NCBI RefSeq assembly: GCF_964275005.1
Contig: NC_092694.1
Location: 37,339,971 to 37,403,970 of the forward strand
Reading direction: 5' to 3'
DNA: 64,000 nucleotides
From: Diadema setosum
Taxonomy: Eukaryota > Echinodermata > Echinoidea > Diadematoida > Diadematidae
Below are positions 49,901 through 60,106 of this stretch, in pieces. How positions within the stretch are numbered: the first letter of the stretch is position 1; each line of letters begins with the position of its first letter. A program made the translations under genes and the position numbers. A model generated the notes under the pieces. It saw only the letters and a program-made list of their open reading frames with translations. It was not told where the DNA came from and searched no databases.

Positions 49901-51137
49901 TGTTGAATCGTGGATTCTATGATACATGTGATTTGATTTATCATGAAACTGTATTGAATATGGAATCAATAAAAGATTATGGAAAAAAATCATCATCATC
50001 ATTATCATTTTCATTATTATTATTATCACTTCCACCACCATCATCATTTTATCATTCTTATTATCATTATTTTTATCATTGATATTTTCATAATCGATAA
50101 TGATATTCATTTATAAAGTTTTCTTACAATATTTCTAATCACTTTAACCAATAATATACACGTAATATAAAATGGAAAAAAGTAAAATATGAACATATAT
50201 TTTGTGTGTGTGTGTGTGTGTGTGTTTGTGTGTGTGCTTACCCATTCGTCACCCTCTCATTTTCGTCACCCATTTGTCACACTCTCATCTAATTTTTCTT
50301 CAGTATCATTATGACCCTCCCCTGTCACAAATATATCACAAGTTAGCGCAAGAAATCACAAGCAAACTCAAATTGAAATCACACTTCAACTCCGATACAC
50401 TGAAATATTTTCCTTTGTAATATTATAATCGTTGTGTTAAAATTTGACTTAAAACAACATTTATTAACAGTATTTCAGCGTAGCTGGCAGCATACATTGT
50501 TCTTGTGTATGATGACGTCACGTGGTAAACGATCGATCGAACAAATTACGAATTCTATCGACTACGAACGAGACAAGCGAGACGACACGTCTAGGCTACA
50601 ACATCCTTAGAACAGATTTTAAGGTTAGGTAGGTAAATTACAAGGTAAAAAATTGGAAATTTTGTGGAAAATTTGTTGGAAATCAAAATTTCTTACCTGC
50701 TTCCTTCTCATGTTGGGCGGTAAGTCAGGTATGTTTATTCCATGGGCGTATCGGCAAATTTTGCGCTTATTCCTACGCGTAATATCGCTTGCTATACGCA
50801 GTTACGCTATGCGCGATCTTTACGTCCCTGCGCGAGACCTAGTACCCTTACTATATTTGATATTTGTATGTCCTTTATCTCCTTCACTTTCTCTTCCTTC
50901 CACGCCTAGAGCACTCTGCAGAGTGGATTTGGCGCTATATAAATCATATCAATTATTATTATTATTATTATTATACTCGATTATCAATGGAAATTCCATA
51001 ATCATTATTCACTGTCAGTCTAACTTGTTACACCCACAGTATTACACGCGACCTACCTGAATGTCTGACAATGTTTCAGTTTCCATTTTCTGGTCATGAT
51101 GTGTTGTGGTCCTTCGTCTGTCCTCGCTCTCCCCCAT
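43997..51137 (-). CDS. Unrecognised spliced gene, 362-residue product
   Basis: I do not recognise this protein. Three exons join in phase 0: 51057-51137, 45781-45900 and 43997-44884. The donors are CAG-GTAGGT and CCG-GTGAGT. The acceptors are GGTCCGTAG and TCTTCCTCTGTCCAG, the latter behind a clear pyrimidine tract. The last exon alone is an 888-bp open frame with much higher GC than its surroundings. Residues about 86-202 look helical (FLKQQPSVALKLESMCAQL to VDFLLGTD) and contain a Cys and several Trp/Phe. About 203-330 is acidic and probably disordered. A basic KIRAKKRRLRGK near 336-347 could be a nuclear localisation signal. There is no signal peptide or membrane segment. An alternative start at 45894 (after an in-frame TAG) would give a shorter two-exon form of 333 residues. 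The exon 2-3 pairing is stronger than the exon 1-2 pairing. Confidence 0.6.
44940..44960. promoter_or_regulatory. 21-bp palindrome beside the last exon of the unrecognised gene
   Basis: AATACTGAC and GTCAGTATT flank a 3-nt centre as a perfect inverted repeat. In the three-exon model it lies in intron 2, about 56-76 nt before exon 3. If exon 3 were instead a first exon it would sit in the promoter next to a TATAATG. Its role is unknown. Confidence 0.4.
45901..46462. other. Intron 1 of the unrecognised gene, proximal part
   Basis: AT-rich with A-runs and a C10-A9 run near 46371-46390. Nothing else is recognised. Confidence 0.45.
46463..46736. mobile_element. ~274-bp foldback element in intron 1
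   Basis: CAGGGTCCTAGAATATAAC at the left is mirrored by GTTATAGTTTCATACCCTG at the right. Further in, CCATTCAATTTGGTTAAGTG and CACAAAGAAATG pair with CATTTCTCTTTGACCACT and AGCAAATTGAATGG. The arms are imperfect and about 75 bp long. Non-coding. Confidence 0.8.
46737..47414. other. Intron DNA, nothing recognised
   Basis: Contains an (AAAC)n tract at about 46888-46920. No exon or element is seen. Confidence 0.45.
47415..48187. repeat. Tandem array of inverted repeats (14 arms)
   Basis: The 12-bp arm GGCAAAAGGAAG and its inverse CTTCCTTTTGCC alternate along about 770 bp, near 47419, 47607, 47657, 47705, 47748, 47789, 47838, 47876, 47928, 47970, 48017, 48061, 48126 and 48168. Two spacer types also alternate: an AT-rich one (TATTTTAGATT type) inside the TTTGCC...GGCAAA pairs, and one with ACAATCATATCAT inside the GCAAGTGA...TACTTGC pairs. 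The basic period is about 85-100 bp, larger in the first pair. The array could fold into a string of hairpins or one long cruciform. No coding content. Confidence 0.92.
48440..49310 (+). mobile_element. 5'-truncated LINE (CR1/L2/Jockey-like), C-terminal part of the reverse transcriptase ORF
   Basis: An open frame ending at 49305 reads SWLNSHSLKLNTDKSEFLMF, then CRNLGVMLD, LQRLQNAAARII and LHWLPVKDRIIFKIL, then AAPTLWNNLPP. This is the typical order downstream of the catalytic FADD box in CR1/L2-like non-LTR reverse transcriptases. The catalytic box, the endonuclease and everything 5' of them are missing, so the insertion is 5'-truncated and dead. The remaining frame is free of stops, which suggests a fairly recent insertion. 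The strand is opposite to the surrounding gene. The exact clade needs an alignment. Confidence 0.92.
49311..50849. other. Intron 1 of the unrecognised gene, with ATT/ATC microsatellites
   Basis: Imperfect (ATT/ATC)n tracts lie at 49600-49680 and 49990-50095 and a (GT)n tract at 50201-50230. A GTAAGAAATTT donor-like site on the - strand near 50692 has no convincing exon beside it. Confidence 0.5.
50850..50978 (+). mobile_element. LINE 3'-end fragment with (ATT)n tail
   Basis: ACTCTGCAGAGTGGATTTGG and CGCTATATAAATCATATCAA followed by (ATT)n is the usual look of the 3' end of L2/CR1-like elements. Only the tail is present, and it is likely a heavily truncated insertion. Confidence 0.45.
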
Positions 51138-51757
51138 CTTCAGAAGATATCCAAACGGATTGGAAGTGAAAATAGACATCTCCCTGCCGGTTGGAAAAGA
51201 TATGAACTCCGTCAAATGATGCATTTGACCAGGACCAAGGCAAAGATGCGAAAATCTCTAGCGGTGCATTGATGCCTTTTCGTGCAAGCAGCGCTACAAC
51301 ACACCCAAACCCATGGATCGGATGTTTTGCGTAGTCCTACTACGTTTTGCGTTTAGTTGGTGGTGGGATGCCGATTGCATGCGCTGTGATTTTCAAACTG
51401 CGCGCACAAACTTGTTACGCGCTATCTAGCCGATGGTGTGGCACTCCGTGTCACACGGCACTGCTCCGTGTCAGGTGCGGGATCCATCTATAGCCTGCTA
51501 TTTTTCTGTTTTTATAGCAAACTTTGCAGTTTGTTTATAATCAAAACATCTGCATGTTTTGTTTTTTTTAACTTCCACTTGACACATTTAGTCAAGAAAT
51601 TGAAGAAAAAGATTTAATAGGCTACATCACGCTCTTTATCACAGACGTTTATAAATGCGCATTCAATAATTTCAAGGGGGAAAAAGAAATAAAAAAGGTG
51701 TTCAATAGATGACGATATTTTGTATATTTGTTAACATATGTGTATAATGTATGTATA
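51138..51757 (-). promoter_or_regulatory. 5' flank and possible promoter of the unrecognised gene
   Basis: 51140-51500 is richer in GC and CpG than its surroundings (for example GCGTTTAGTTGG and CTGCGCGCACAAAC), as expected for a start region. No TATA box with convincing spacing was found. The distal part, beyond about 51500, is AT-rich. Confidence 0.4.
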
Positions 51758-52002
51758 TGAAGGGTTTGTTTGCAAAAACCGATAAGTCCATTTTTGAAGA
51801 TTTTGAAGTATGATCTCTGTCATAAAGTACAAAATAATACCTTTTAAATGATATATTGGTCACTACATATAAAGCTATATTTTTGAAGATATGGTCAAAA
51901 GAAGCAAAACTTTTCTTATTATTTTCTTTATTTTTCTTGACCTTTAATCGCAAATATCTCCATTTGGCAAATATGGACTTATCGGTTTTTGCAAACAAAC
52001 TC

Positions 52003-52006
<4 letters not shown>
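51758..52006. mobile_element. 249-bp MITE (TGAAGAGTTT ends), copy B, uninterrupted
   Basis: The ends TGAAGGGTTTGTTTGCAAAA and TTTTTGCAAACAAACTCTTC are inverted. It continues CCGATAAGTCCATTTTTGAA without a break, so it is the empty counterpart of the MITE at 38721-40079. A (TA)n tract of about 40 bp follows on the right. TA-flanked ends would fit a Tc1/mariner-like MITE, but the microsatellite obscures the target site. Confidence 0.93.
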
Positions 52007-52050
<44 letters not shown>

Positions 52051-52053
52051 TAT

Positions 52054-52627
52054 CTGAATATAAGAACGACCCAAGTCCATGGAAGACCATTTCGAGTAAA
52101 CTGAAAAAAAAAAAAAAAAAAACTTCATATCTTTTTTATTTGTCCAATAATATTCTATTTAACTGTGATGGGAAGGCAACATTGTATATACAAATTAGAA
52201 CATATATTATTATGACAATTAACATTTACTGGTGTACATTAATTGTGGAGAGGCCATTTTGTGTGATGGACTTGGGTCGTTCTTTGATTCATATACATGA
52301 TATTCTGCTACAGAGACAACGAGATTTTACCCAGTGTGGTGGGGAGGAGAAAAATCTCTTTGTATAGAGATGAGAGAAGGACGAGAGAGGGCGCTATAAT
52401 ACGAATGTAAGAATGACCCATAGAGCTGTATTTAATACAGCTCTATGGAATGACCCAAGTCCTTCATTCTTACATTCATATAAGATTTAACTCATTTATT
52501 TCAGGCACTTCCGGGGGGTAATTAGGATTTATCATTTATACACAAGATGAGTCCATGCATAAGCTACAATTTCCCATGTCAAACTAAATTTGGCCAAAAA
52601 TTGGACTTGGGTCGTTCTTATATTCAG
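52054..52627. mobile_element. 574-bp TIR element (GGACTTGGGTCGTTCTTA ends)
   Basis: CTGAATATAAGAACGACCCA at the left and TGGGTCGTTCTTATATTCAG at the right are perfect inverted repeats, and the match extends inward to about 27 bp. (TA)n tracts flank both sides (52007-52047 and 52632-52664). Two internal copies of the terminal motif (near 52265 and 52450) suggest nested or rearranged ends. Open frames inside are short and unrecognised. Confidence 0.88.
52403..52477. repeat. Double hairpin inside the TIR element
   Basis: CATAGAGCTGTATT and AATACAGCTCTATG (52419-52447) pair perfectly around one base. An outer pair, GAATGTAAGAATGA against TCATTCTTACATTC, encloses it. The outer arms carry diverged terminal motifs of the host element, so this is probably a miniature derivative inserted in it. 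Confidence 0.75.
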
Positions 52628-52630
52628 GTC

Positions 52631-52664
<34 letters not shown>

Positions 52665-52667
<3 letters not shown>

Positions 52668-55167
52668 GATTGAAATTGAACACAAAAGTACAGTATTACG
52701 TAGCAGACAGATCGAGTGGTGTAGGTGTGGGTGCGAGTGTGCGTGTGTATTTAGAAATTATAAAATCTGTTTATTTTCAGTTTGGCTACAATTTGTTCGT
52801 ACATGGAAGAATGATTAGAAATATTTTGGTCTTCATGTCTTCTTTCAGCATCTTTCCTGCTATCTCTCCGTCCATCCCCTATCTCTCCATCTATTCAACC
52901 AAGCACTCAAGACATACAAAGTGCTCTCGTCCTTCAGGTCAGGATCCCGGACCAAAACGAAAGAAGAAGAAGGAGGAGGAGGAGGAGGTGGTGGTTTGAA
53001 CATTGTTTTGTGTCGGGTTCCTTACATTTCCAACATATGCAGGGGTGAATAGCTGCTATTCCACACATTCATGCAAAAACTATGATTTAATCGAGTGTGA
53101 AAATAATCATGTGCATCTCTTAACATATCAACAGAGCGTAGAAAACAAAACCGTATGTTTTGAGGCAGTATTTATTAACGTTTAACAAATACACTGCATT
53201 AATATCCTCCTGAATTACAAATCACAATCTTCAAGAATTTGTAATTATAAGGCTATTCCTGCACAGGAAATACAAAATCACATTTCTCCTGCTCAATTCA
53301 CAATGACAGATTGTTCAATTGAAGACAAGGTTTGCCTATGACAGTAATCCTTGAAACAAAGACAAATGAATGCGTATCAGAGGATGAAACTTTGGGAGAA
53401 AAACTCAAACCGAGAATTATATCAATAAAAGTAGTTGTTACACAGTCGACTATCATAACGAACTAAGGAATCACTTTAATCTGATATAAAAGAGTTTGAA
53501 AAACAATAGAATACAAAGAAACTTAGATCTCTGGGGCAAGAGAAATCACCTTGCTATAAGAGTACCAAAGTGTGGTGTCATAAGCCATTCATCACCATGG
53601 AAACTGGTTCTAAACAACCTCATCTGTCTCCCAAGTGCTTCTGTGCGCACCTGGTTCCAACTCAAGCTATAACAAAAGACCGTGACATCATCACTTTGGT
53701 ACCCTTTAACATGAGCTTGCAGGAGAACAAAATGTATTCTATAAGAATGGCAAGTGTCATTTTCAAAAAACTCCAGCATTGACAAAGGATGGAAAACTGT
53801 AAGAACACAAAAGGCAGACACACAATTGTATGATCAGATGATAGTACTGGCGAATGGTGTTGTCACTTTCACAAAATACTGATATCAATCTCTTTTAATT
53901 GACCATGATGAGACGAAATGTAATGTCTTTTTTATGAACTGCTAAATCTGAAAACAGGCAATCAGTAAGGTCATCTTCCAAATATTCCCATGATATGAAA
54001 ATTGTCTTCCATTGGGTTTAAATCATGATGTGCTTCATCTTTTTGGCCTTACTACTAGAAGAGAAGAAGGAACCCAAGACATTATTTTTCTGTAAAGTAA
54101 CTGCAAAATGGAACACTCAGCTGCAACTGAAAGACACAAATTCTGTTTTCATCAGCTAACTGGGAAGTGAAGAATAGAAACCGATGTATCATTTATTTCA
54201 GAGCTTTGTTCACAGCATATGTGCTGTCTTGAAAATGTATAAGTCATGCTTTTTTTATCTGACTTTCTCTCACAGTAAATGGCAAAGAAATAAAATTTAT
54301 ATTCTCAACTCCTTCCCATCATTGCAAACTGTAGATTTAGATACTGAAGTGATAAAATATTGCATTTTAAATGGCGGTTTATCCTTTCCCACAAACCTTG
54401 AAGGGTGATGTCATGTGACATGTCCAAATTAAAGAGTTTGTTTACAAATATGCTTACTGACATTTCTGCCATTCTAAAATAATGGAACAGAGTGGGCATT
54501 TCAGAGTGGGCATTTCAAGACAAGTGTCTTGTCTGTGATATTTACTGATTAATTTGCTCTCAGCCAACCAGATGGAAGGATTTCAGTAGTGTAAAACAGC
54601 TGTCAGTGACTAATAAGGTTCATGAAATGCTGCCCACATTGCACTCTACTTGGTCATTCAATTCATAATTGTATTCCTTTTTTTAAGATTGAAAGAAACA
54701 AAAAATAATCTGCATTCTTTCCAATCATTTGACTCCAATCAGTTACATGTATGGTACAAAAATAAGAAATTCACTGCTTTTTAGGAAGCACTGACTGCAT
54801 CACCAAATATCAAACAGCAAACTTGCAGTTTGAAAGCATGACAAAGTCCAGCCTTACTTTTCTCTTTTAGGCACAAGCATTCAACCATGAATTAATTTGA
54901 AATCACTTTGCCATATAATGTTTCACTCTCTTGAAGTGTTCCCCCTTCCCACCTTCTCTCTCCTCTCTATTCTATTCTTTTCTCCTCTTCTTGCTTATAT
55001 CTTTTTATATTAGCCTTGGGCTACTTATACAAGCAATCACAGGCATACTGCATAAAAATAGGAATTGGGGCATTATAGTGCATTTTGAGTCAGTAAAAAG
55101 AACATTTCAATTTGAAGACACCTTCCAGTAGCGATGCAGATGTCCGCTGACAGTCGGTGAATTCAGT
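52665..55167 (-). other. 3' flank and probable 3' UTR of TMEM14
   Basis: No second gene is seen. On the - strand, AATAAA candidates (TTTATT on the + strand) lie near 54192 and 53170; either could end the TMEM14 transcript. A GGAGGA-rich stretch lies near 52968-52992. Confidence 0.4.
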
Positions 55168-57771
55168 TTACTTCAACAGTCTGGAACCATAGCGGAGTAT
55201 CATAAGGAGACTGTAGATGAAATTAGAGATCAAAAGTGAACATAAACAGACACACGGCAACAAAATTGTTATTTGAACTTTGTTGTGTTGTTTCTTATTG
55301 TAGATGGACAAAGCATTGCACATTTTTTTCTTTAAAAAAAAAATCACAAATACTTGCTGATAAGATGTAAGTCTGATTTTCCATCTATACATCATTAATA
55401 AGATGGGGAAATGCAATGGAACTGTATGTTTGAAAGTATATGTAACACCATAGGCCTCAGACATAGCTATTGTGCAATTGCAATAGAATGAATTCATGGT
55501 GGCTCAGGCAGAGCCAAAGATGGAGACTACTCACAATAATGGTTCATTCAAGTCTGGTTTCATAATTGTTTAGATATGCTCCAAAACATATTTTTATAAA
55601 TCAACTGCAGTACAGTGTATATTGTAGTCATGATAATCAAAGACAATTTTGAAGGGAGAAAAATATTCAATGTACACTGCATTTATAAACACCATTTGAC
55701 AAAATTGTTACAAGAATAGTTAATTCACACCTACAGTAAAAATAGAGAGCTCTGTAAAATTAATCATCTACAGCGTGTACAATGGTTTTGGCAAACTGTA
55801 ACACACATGTATAAGATGCACCCCGACTTTGGATTTGGAGCAGAAAAAAAAAACAAAAACAAAAACAAAAACAAACAAACATGGACATGTGTACTTGCAT
55901 TCGTGTATAATCAATATTTTTCAGGACAAAAAAAAAGGTGCATCTTATACATGAGTGCCTACAGTACTCATTCATTCATTCAAGATTTTTTTTTTTAATA
56001 CCACCGTATAAAGTCAAATACCAACAGGAATAACACACCTGAGGGATGCCACAAGACCAGCTGGCATGAACTTCCCACTGTTTGAAAACCTGTAACCCAT
56101 GATCCCACACAACACAGCAGCAGTGCCTGTAACAGAGAGAAAAATCAAATTGACAGCTTATGCTTAGGATGGTTTATTATATGTGACCCTGCACCACAAA
56201 ACACATAAAAAGTCGCCAGACATGGATTTTTAGTTAAGGGCAGATCCTGAAAGAGTAGACTCTAAGCTTTGAAATGATGAATAACTCACTTCAAATGGAT
56301 TCTCCTAACCTATATAAATATTGGAAAGAAAGCACACACTCAGGAAAAGTGTGAACTGAGAAAAGAGGCTCTGAAGTACAGTGTGTATTCAAGCGTTTAA
56401 TCTTGACCAAGCCGCGCTGCCTGTGCGATGAATGTGACAAAAAACAGGAAGTAAACCACCGGAGTAACAACAATGAAGGGATTATCAAATCGAACTGAAA
56501 TTGAGCATGCCTTATTAACACTCTATGTCTGTAATTAATGCCAACTTTCAAAGCAGTAGCGTCATCCTTTCAAAAGTTATTAGAGACGAAAGTGAAGAGT
56601 GTGTGCAAGGTTTAACTCAGAAATAAAAATTGGACTCTAAAGACACATCCAATCACAGTATTCTACCATACCAAAAATGTTCGAGATAAACTGCTAAAAA
56701 AAACACACTTTCATGCCCGTTTTATGATCCCAAATTTTAGCTTAATGTAGAAGAAGACTTGCTCTTTCAGAAAATATGAAAAAGTCAAGATCGGCTAGGT
56801 TGACCGATTTCACCTATTTTCAGTCTTCACGCAAAATCAGTGTGTTCGTTTTGTGGTGCACGGTCACACATGCACTTTTTTGGTGTCCTTTTAAAATACG
56901 TCCAAGCTCAATTACTGTAAATACATGTATGTAAAAAACCCCATCAAATGCCAAATATGCAGAAAGCCACCTTGGTGAAACAATGATTGGAAAATGTAAT
57001 GCATAGATTTTTAAGGGAAAAATTAAAAAGATATTCAAGAAAGTACTCTTCGTGTGCATTTTTCACTTTTCACTTTTTTTCACTATTTTTTTGTAAAGTT
57101 TGCTCAATGCAGTTTTCTAGATTCATACCTGCTATTTCATCATGCATCACTCTCTTTTTTTTATCTTCTTCTCTTTTAAATCAATCTTTGTTTCCAGATC
57201 AAAGAAAAAATATGAGCATTATGAAAAATGCAGGCAGAGAGTCACTCTGTATTCAAAGTACATTTATTTCATATGTTTGTATTCAAAATGTGTGTATAGT
57301 CAATACGAATTCAAATATAAAGCATTTAGAATTCTCTTCTGCTTTTACAATTTATTAGATGAATGCAGTTGCTGTAGAGATCTTCGGTGTCAGAAAATTG
57401 TAGTCTCTTGCATCCAGAAGGAGCACTTTCAGCTGTACTTACCGAGAATGGGGTAGACATTCATTGGATCTTTTGAAGTCAAAGAAGCTCCGTATCCAGC
57501 CAAACATCCAAACAGCAAACCAGCCCCCAGAGACATGGTGCTACCTGTGGTTCAGAGAGGTTAAAGGTTTGCATGAAAGACACAACAAATAATGTAATAT
57601 TTGATAAACTTTGCTACATCAGTCACAGAACTTTTAATATTATGTCATATCACTGCATTACAGAATCTGGGCGACTCTGCACTAGTGACAGTGTTACAAA
57701 ATTCACAAGCATCAAATTATTATGTTTCAAGCACATAGAACTATTGGTTTATGTGTGTGTGTGTGTGTGTG

Positions 57772-57804
<33 letters not shown>

Positions 57805-58459
57805 AACCCCTCTTCTAGAAAGTAGAATTCATGCAAAAGACAATAGAGTAGAATCTACACATTTTTTGATAGGGGGGGGGGGGGTCAGGCATTTGAAACC
57901 TGTACAGATCTAATTGCATTTATCATAGGTTCAGCATTCTGTCATCGTAAAATATAATTTGACTTGTTATATTACCATTTTGACGATTGCAAAATTTGAT
58001 GCACATTGCCAGGTCAATTTTCACTTCATAGCATACTTTATTTGGTTTGGAAATATGTAGAATCTATGTATATATCATGTGTAGGTAGTGTAGTGTATAC
58101 ACGTACGTGTATGACTGACAATGCTAGGATACACGCACATAATGTCAAATAAAAATGAACACAAGAAAATAATCGACAATGTAGAAACTAACCATGTATC
58201 TTATACATTGTAGTCCTACTGTACACTCAGTTCTACCAGAATCTAGCACCATGCACTGCCAGGCTTCACTAGTTTACATGTGTAATCAAAATGAATGAAA
58301 GCATCAAAGAACAATCTGACACTAGTGACAGTTTCCCATAGCCATACTTTGGATATAACTTGCATAATATCAAATCTATGATGTACCTGCTTTGAGGTAG
58401 CCAACTACTCCGCCTATCGCCACGATGGCTGCATATCCGAATCCCAGAACATCTGTCAT
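55168..58459 (-). CDS. TMEM14: TMEM14 family membrane protein
   Basis: Four coding exons, 58387-58459, 57443-57544, 56039-56126 and 55168-55210, join in phase to 101 residues plus a stop. All introns are GT-AG. TMEM14 proteins (UPF0136) are small four-helix membrane proteins. TMEM14C works in the mitochondrial inner membrane in porphyrin import for heme synthesis, and TMEM14A is linked to cell survival. Glycine-rich helices are visible at about residues 5-22, 29-45, 58-72 and 78-95. The signature GFGYAA at 6-11, a GIMGYRF block at 66-72 and KFMPAGLVA at 77-85 match the family closely. The length is between human TMEM14A (99) and TMEM14C (112). The tail SLLMILRYG is closer to TMEM14A, so which paralogue this is stays open. 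The gene is complete and intact; intron 2 holds a TIR element (56182-56868). Confidence 0.95.
56182..56868 (+). mobile_element. ~0.7-kb TIR element, copy 2, in TMEM14 intron 2
   Basis: TGTGACCCTGCACCACAAAA at the left is mirrored by TTTTGTGGTGCACGGTCACA at the right. 687 bp, non-coding. It matches the element at 12171-12914 along its length in the opposite orientation. The ends are better preserved here than in copy 1. Superfamily unknown. Confidence 0.9.
57745..57803. repeat. (GT)n(CT)n microsatellite in TMEM14 intron 1
   Basis: A perfect GT run passes directly into a CT run, about 58 bp together. Confidence 0.9.
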
Positions 58460-58971
58460 TTTGCAGCTTGTGAAATTTACAGATTCTTGAAGCGAATATC
58501 AGTAGAAACTTGCTCCTCCGGCACCCAGCACGTTTGGAACGATCACCTGTAGATCTACTACACTTGTATTCCAGACAACAAGCAGGAGTACCACCGGGCC
58601 ACCACTATCAACACAGCCACCAGCACTGGCCGCTTCAACCACCAGCAAATCCACGATCAGTTTTATTTACACGTTTTACGTTACGTATCACACGTAGATT
58701 CTAAGTATGATTCAGTCGAAGCAGATAACTGCGTAGGAAACTTATGAAGTGCCAAAATTAAACAGGGCACAAAGGGTAAAAATTGTTTGAAAGGGATTTG
58801 ATATTTTACCATCTTATTTCATGTTTATAGAATGTAACTGTGGAAATTTCTTTTGATAACAACTGCCTTGAGAAGCAAAAAGCTGTAAAAATAATTATTG
58901 ACGTGTGGGGCTATAGTAAATTGGAATGATTAGAACACTGTCGGCATTCCGTAGGCTTTTTCTTCCAAAAC
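58460..58971. promoter_or_regulatory. Divergent promoter between TMEM14 and the CABLES-like gene
   Basis: Only 512 bp separate the TMEM14 start codon (- strand) from the CABLES-like start codon (+ strand). The TMEM14-proximal 250 bp are less AT-rich and contain ACGTTTTACGTTACGTATCA near 58672, with several ACGT cores. No TATA box is obvious on either side. A shared bidirectional promoter is an inference from the spacing. Confidence 0.6.
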
Positions 58972-59381
58972 ATGGCGGATAACGTGAAGAAGAAATCTCA
59001 TTTGCGACATGCAAAAAGACGCATTGAAGCCGTAAATTTCTTGTCCAACATATCTCTGGATGGCAGTACCCCACCATCTTTAATCAAAGGGAAGCAGAGC
59101 TTAGAATCTAACAACGCGAAAGCTGAAAACAACAGTGATATCAACAACCAGTGCAATGAGTTTTCGCGCAACAGCAGGAGCGAGCGTGATGTCACCGACG
59201 GGGGAGGGACATTCATCGGAGGAGTTCAGGCGACGGGTCAGGGGAGGTCCACGGTCGATACGCCCAATAGCAGCATACAGTGTAGCACGCGGGTCGCCCG
59301 TACCAGAAGCCGCCGAACTTCGGGCGAGAAAAGTCCACCCGTTTCGTCCCACAGATATGACTCGCCTTTCTACCACTCCGG
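58972..59381 (+). CDS. CABLES: CABLES-like protein, first coding exon (partial gene)
   Basis: This exon codes for 136 residues and two bases, and ends at a good donor (TCCGG-GTAAGA). The start ATG has the context AAAACATGG. Residues 16-31 read RRIEAVNFLSNISLDG, which closely matches the conserved RRxAALxFLxNISLDG block of vertebrate CABLES1/2, adaptor proteins with a C-terminal cyclin-like box that link cyclin-dependent kinases to Abl and Wee1 tyrosine kinases. The rest of the exon is polar and low in complexity (Ser, Asn and Arg rich), as expected for the disordered N-terminal half. The cyclin box and other later exons are not in the window, so the first intron exceeds 4.6 kb. The identification rests on one motif. 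Confidence 0.68.
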
Positions 59382-60106
59382 GTAAGAAGATCACTAAAAA
59401 GCTAATTCAGCCATTGCTTAGATTTCAGTCCTTTATTTCTCGTGTGACGAAGGTAATTTAACTTGATTCTTGACAATTGATAAATAAAGAATGAATTGGG
59501 GGGGGGGGGGAGCTGAGCTGGGGAGGCTGCAGCTCCTTTTAAGGTTCTCAAAAAGAAAAAAATGAAAGAAAGATTGAAAAAACAAGTGGGGGGGGGGGGC
59601 AATTGGGGGAAAATCTCGATACCCATGACCCATGCCATCTGTCCACAGCCCTAGCTGTATACATAGCCATAGGCTATCCGCTTAAGCTGGTGTGGTATAG
59701 CCCCACCCACGCCCACCTGGCCCTGAAAAAAAAAAAAGATATTCCTCAGCCCCTGGCCATTATAATGCCCCCAGAACCTGCTTGATAGAATAATAGAATG
59801 ATAATGATAGAACTCATCTGCAATGTCTACAGTACAGCCATACAGGAGTACAGTATGGCTCTAAAGCAGATTTGCAACCTTGGTACCTTGATCTGCCACC
59901 TTGATGGAATAAGAAAGATGTGCGTTGATTGATACCTTTTCATTTTTTATAAGCATGAATTAGCCATGTCCTGCCCTCCATTAAATGCACAGAGGCAATA
60001 GTTTTCAGTAAGTCTTTGGAAGAATTGGAAGAGGCAGTAGTTTTCAGTTATATTATAAGTCTTTGAAAGAATAACCTCTACATAAAGATTTTTTTTTTTA
60101 ATGCAT
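59382..60106. other. Intron 1 of the CABLES-like gene, proximal part
   Basis: Contains two G-runs (about 59498-59510 and 59588-59599) in a C/T- and G-rich stretch and an A-run near 59727. It looks repetitive but has no clear ends. No exon is seen. Confidence 0.45.

Noticed and set aside
50653-51060. 135-codon plus-strand open frame
   Set aside because: It runs through a LINE-tail fragment and (ATT)n repeat, and overlaps the opposite-strand first exon.
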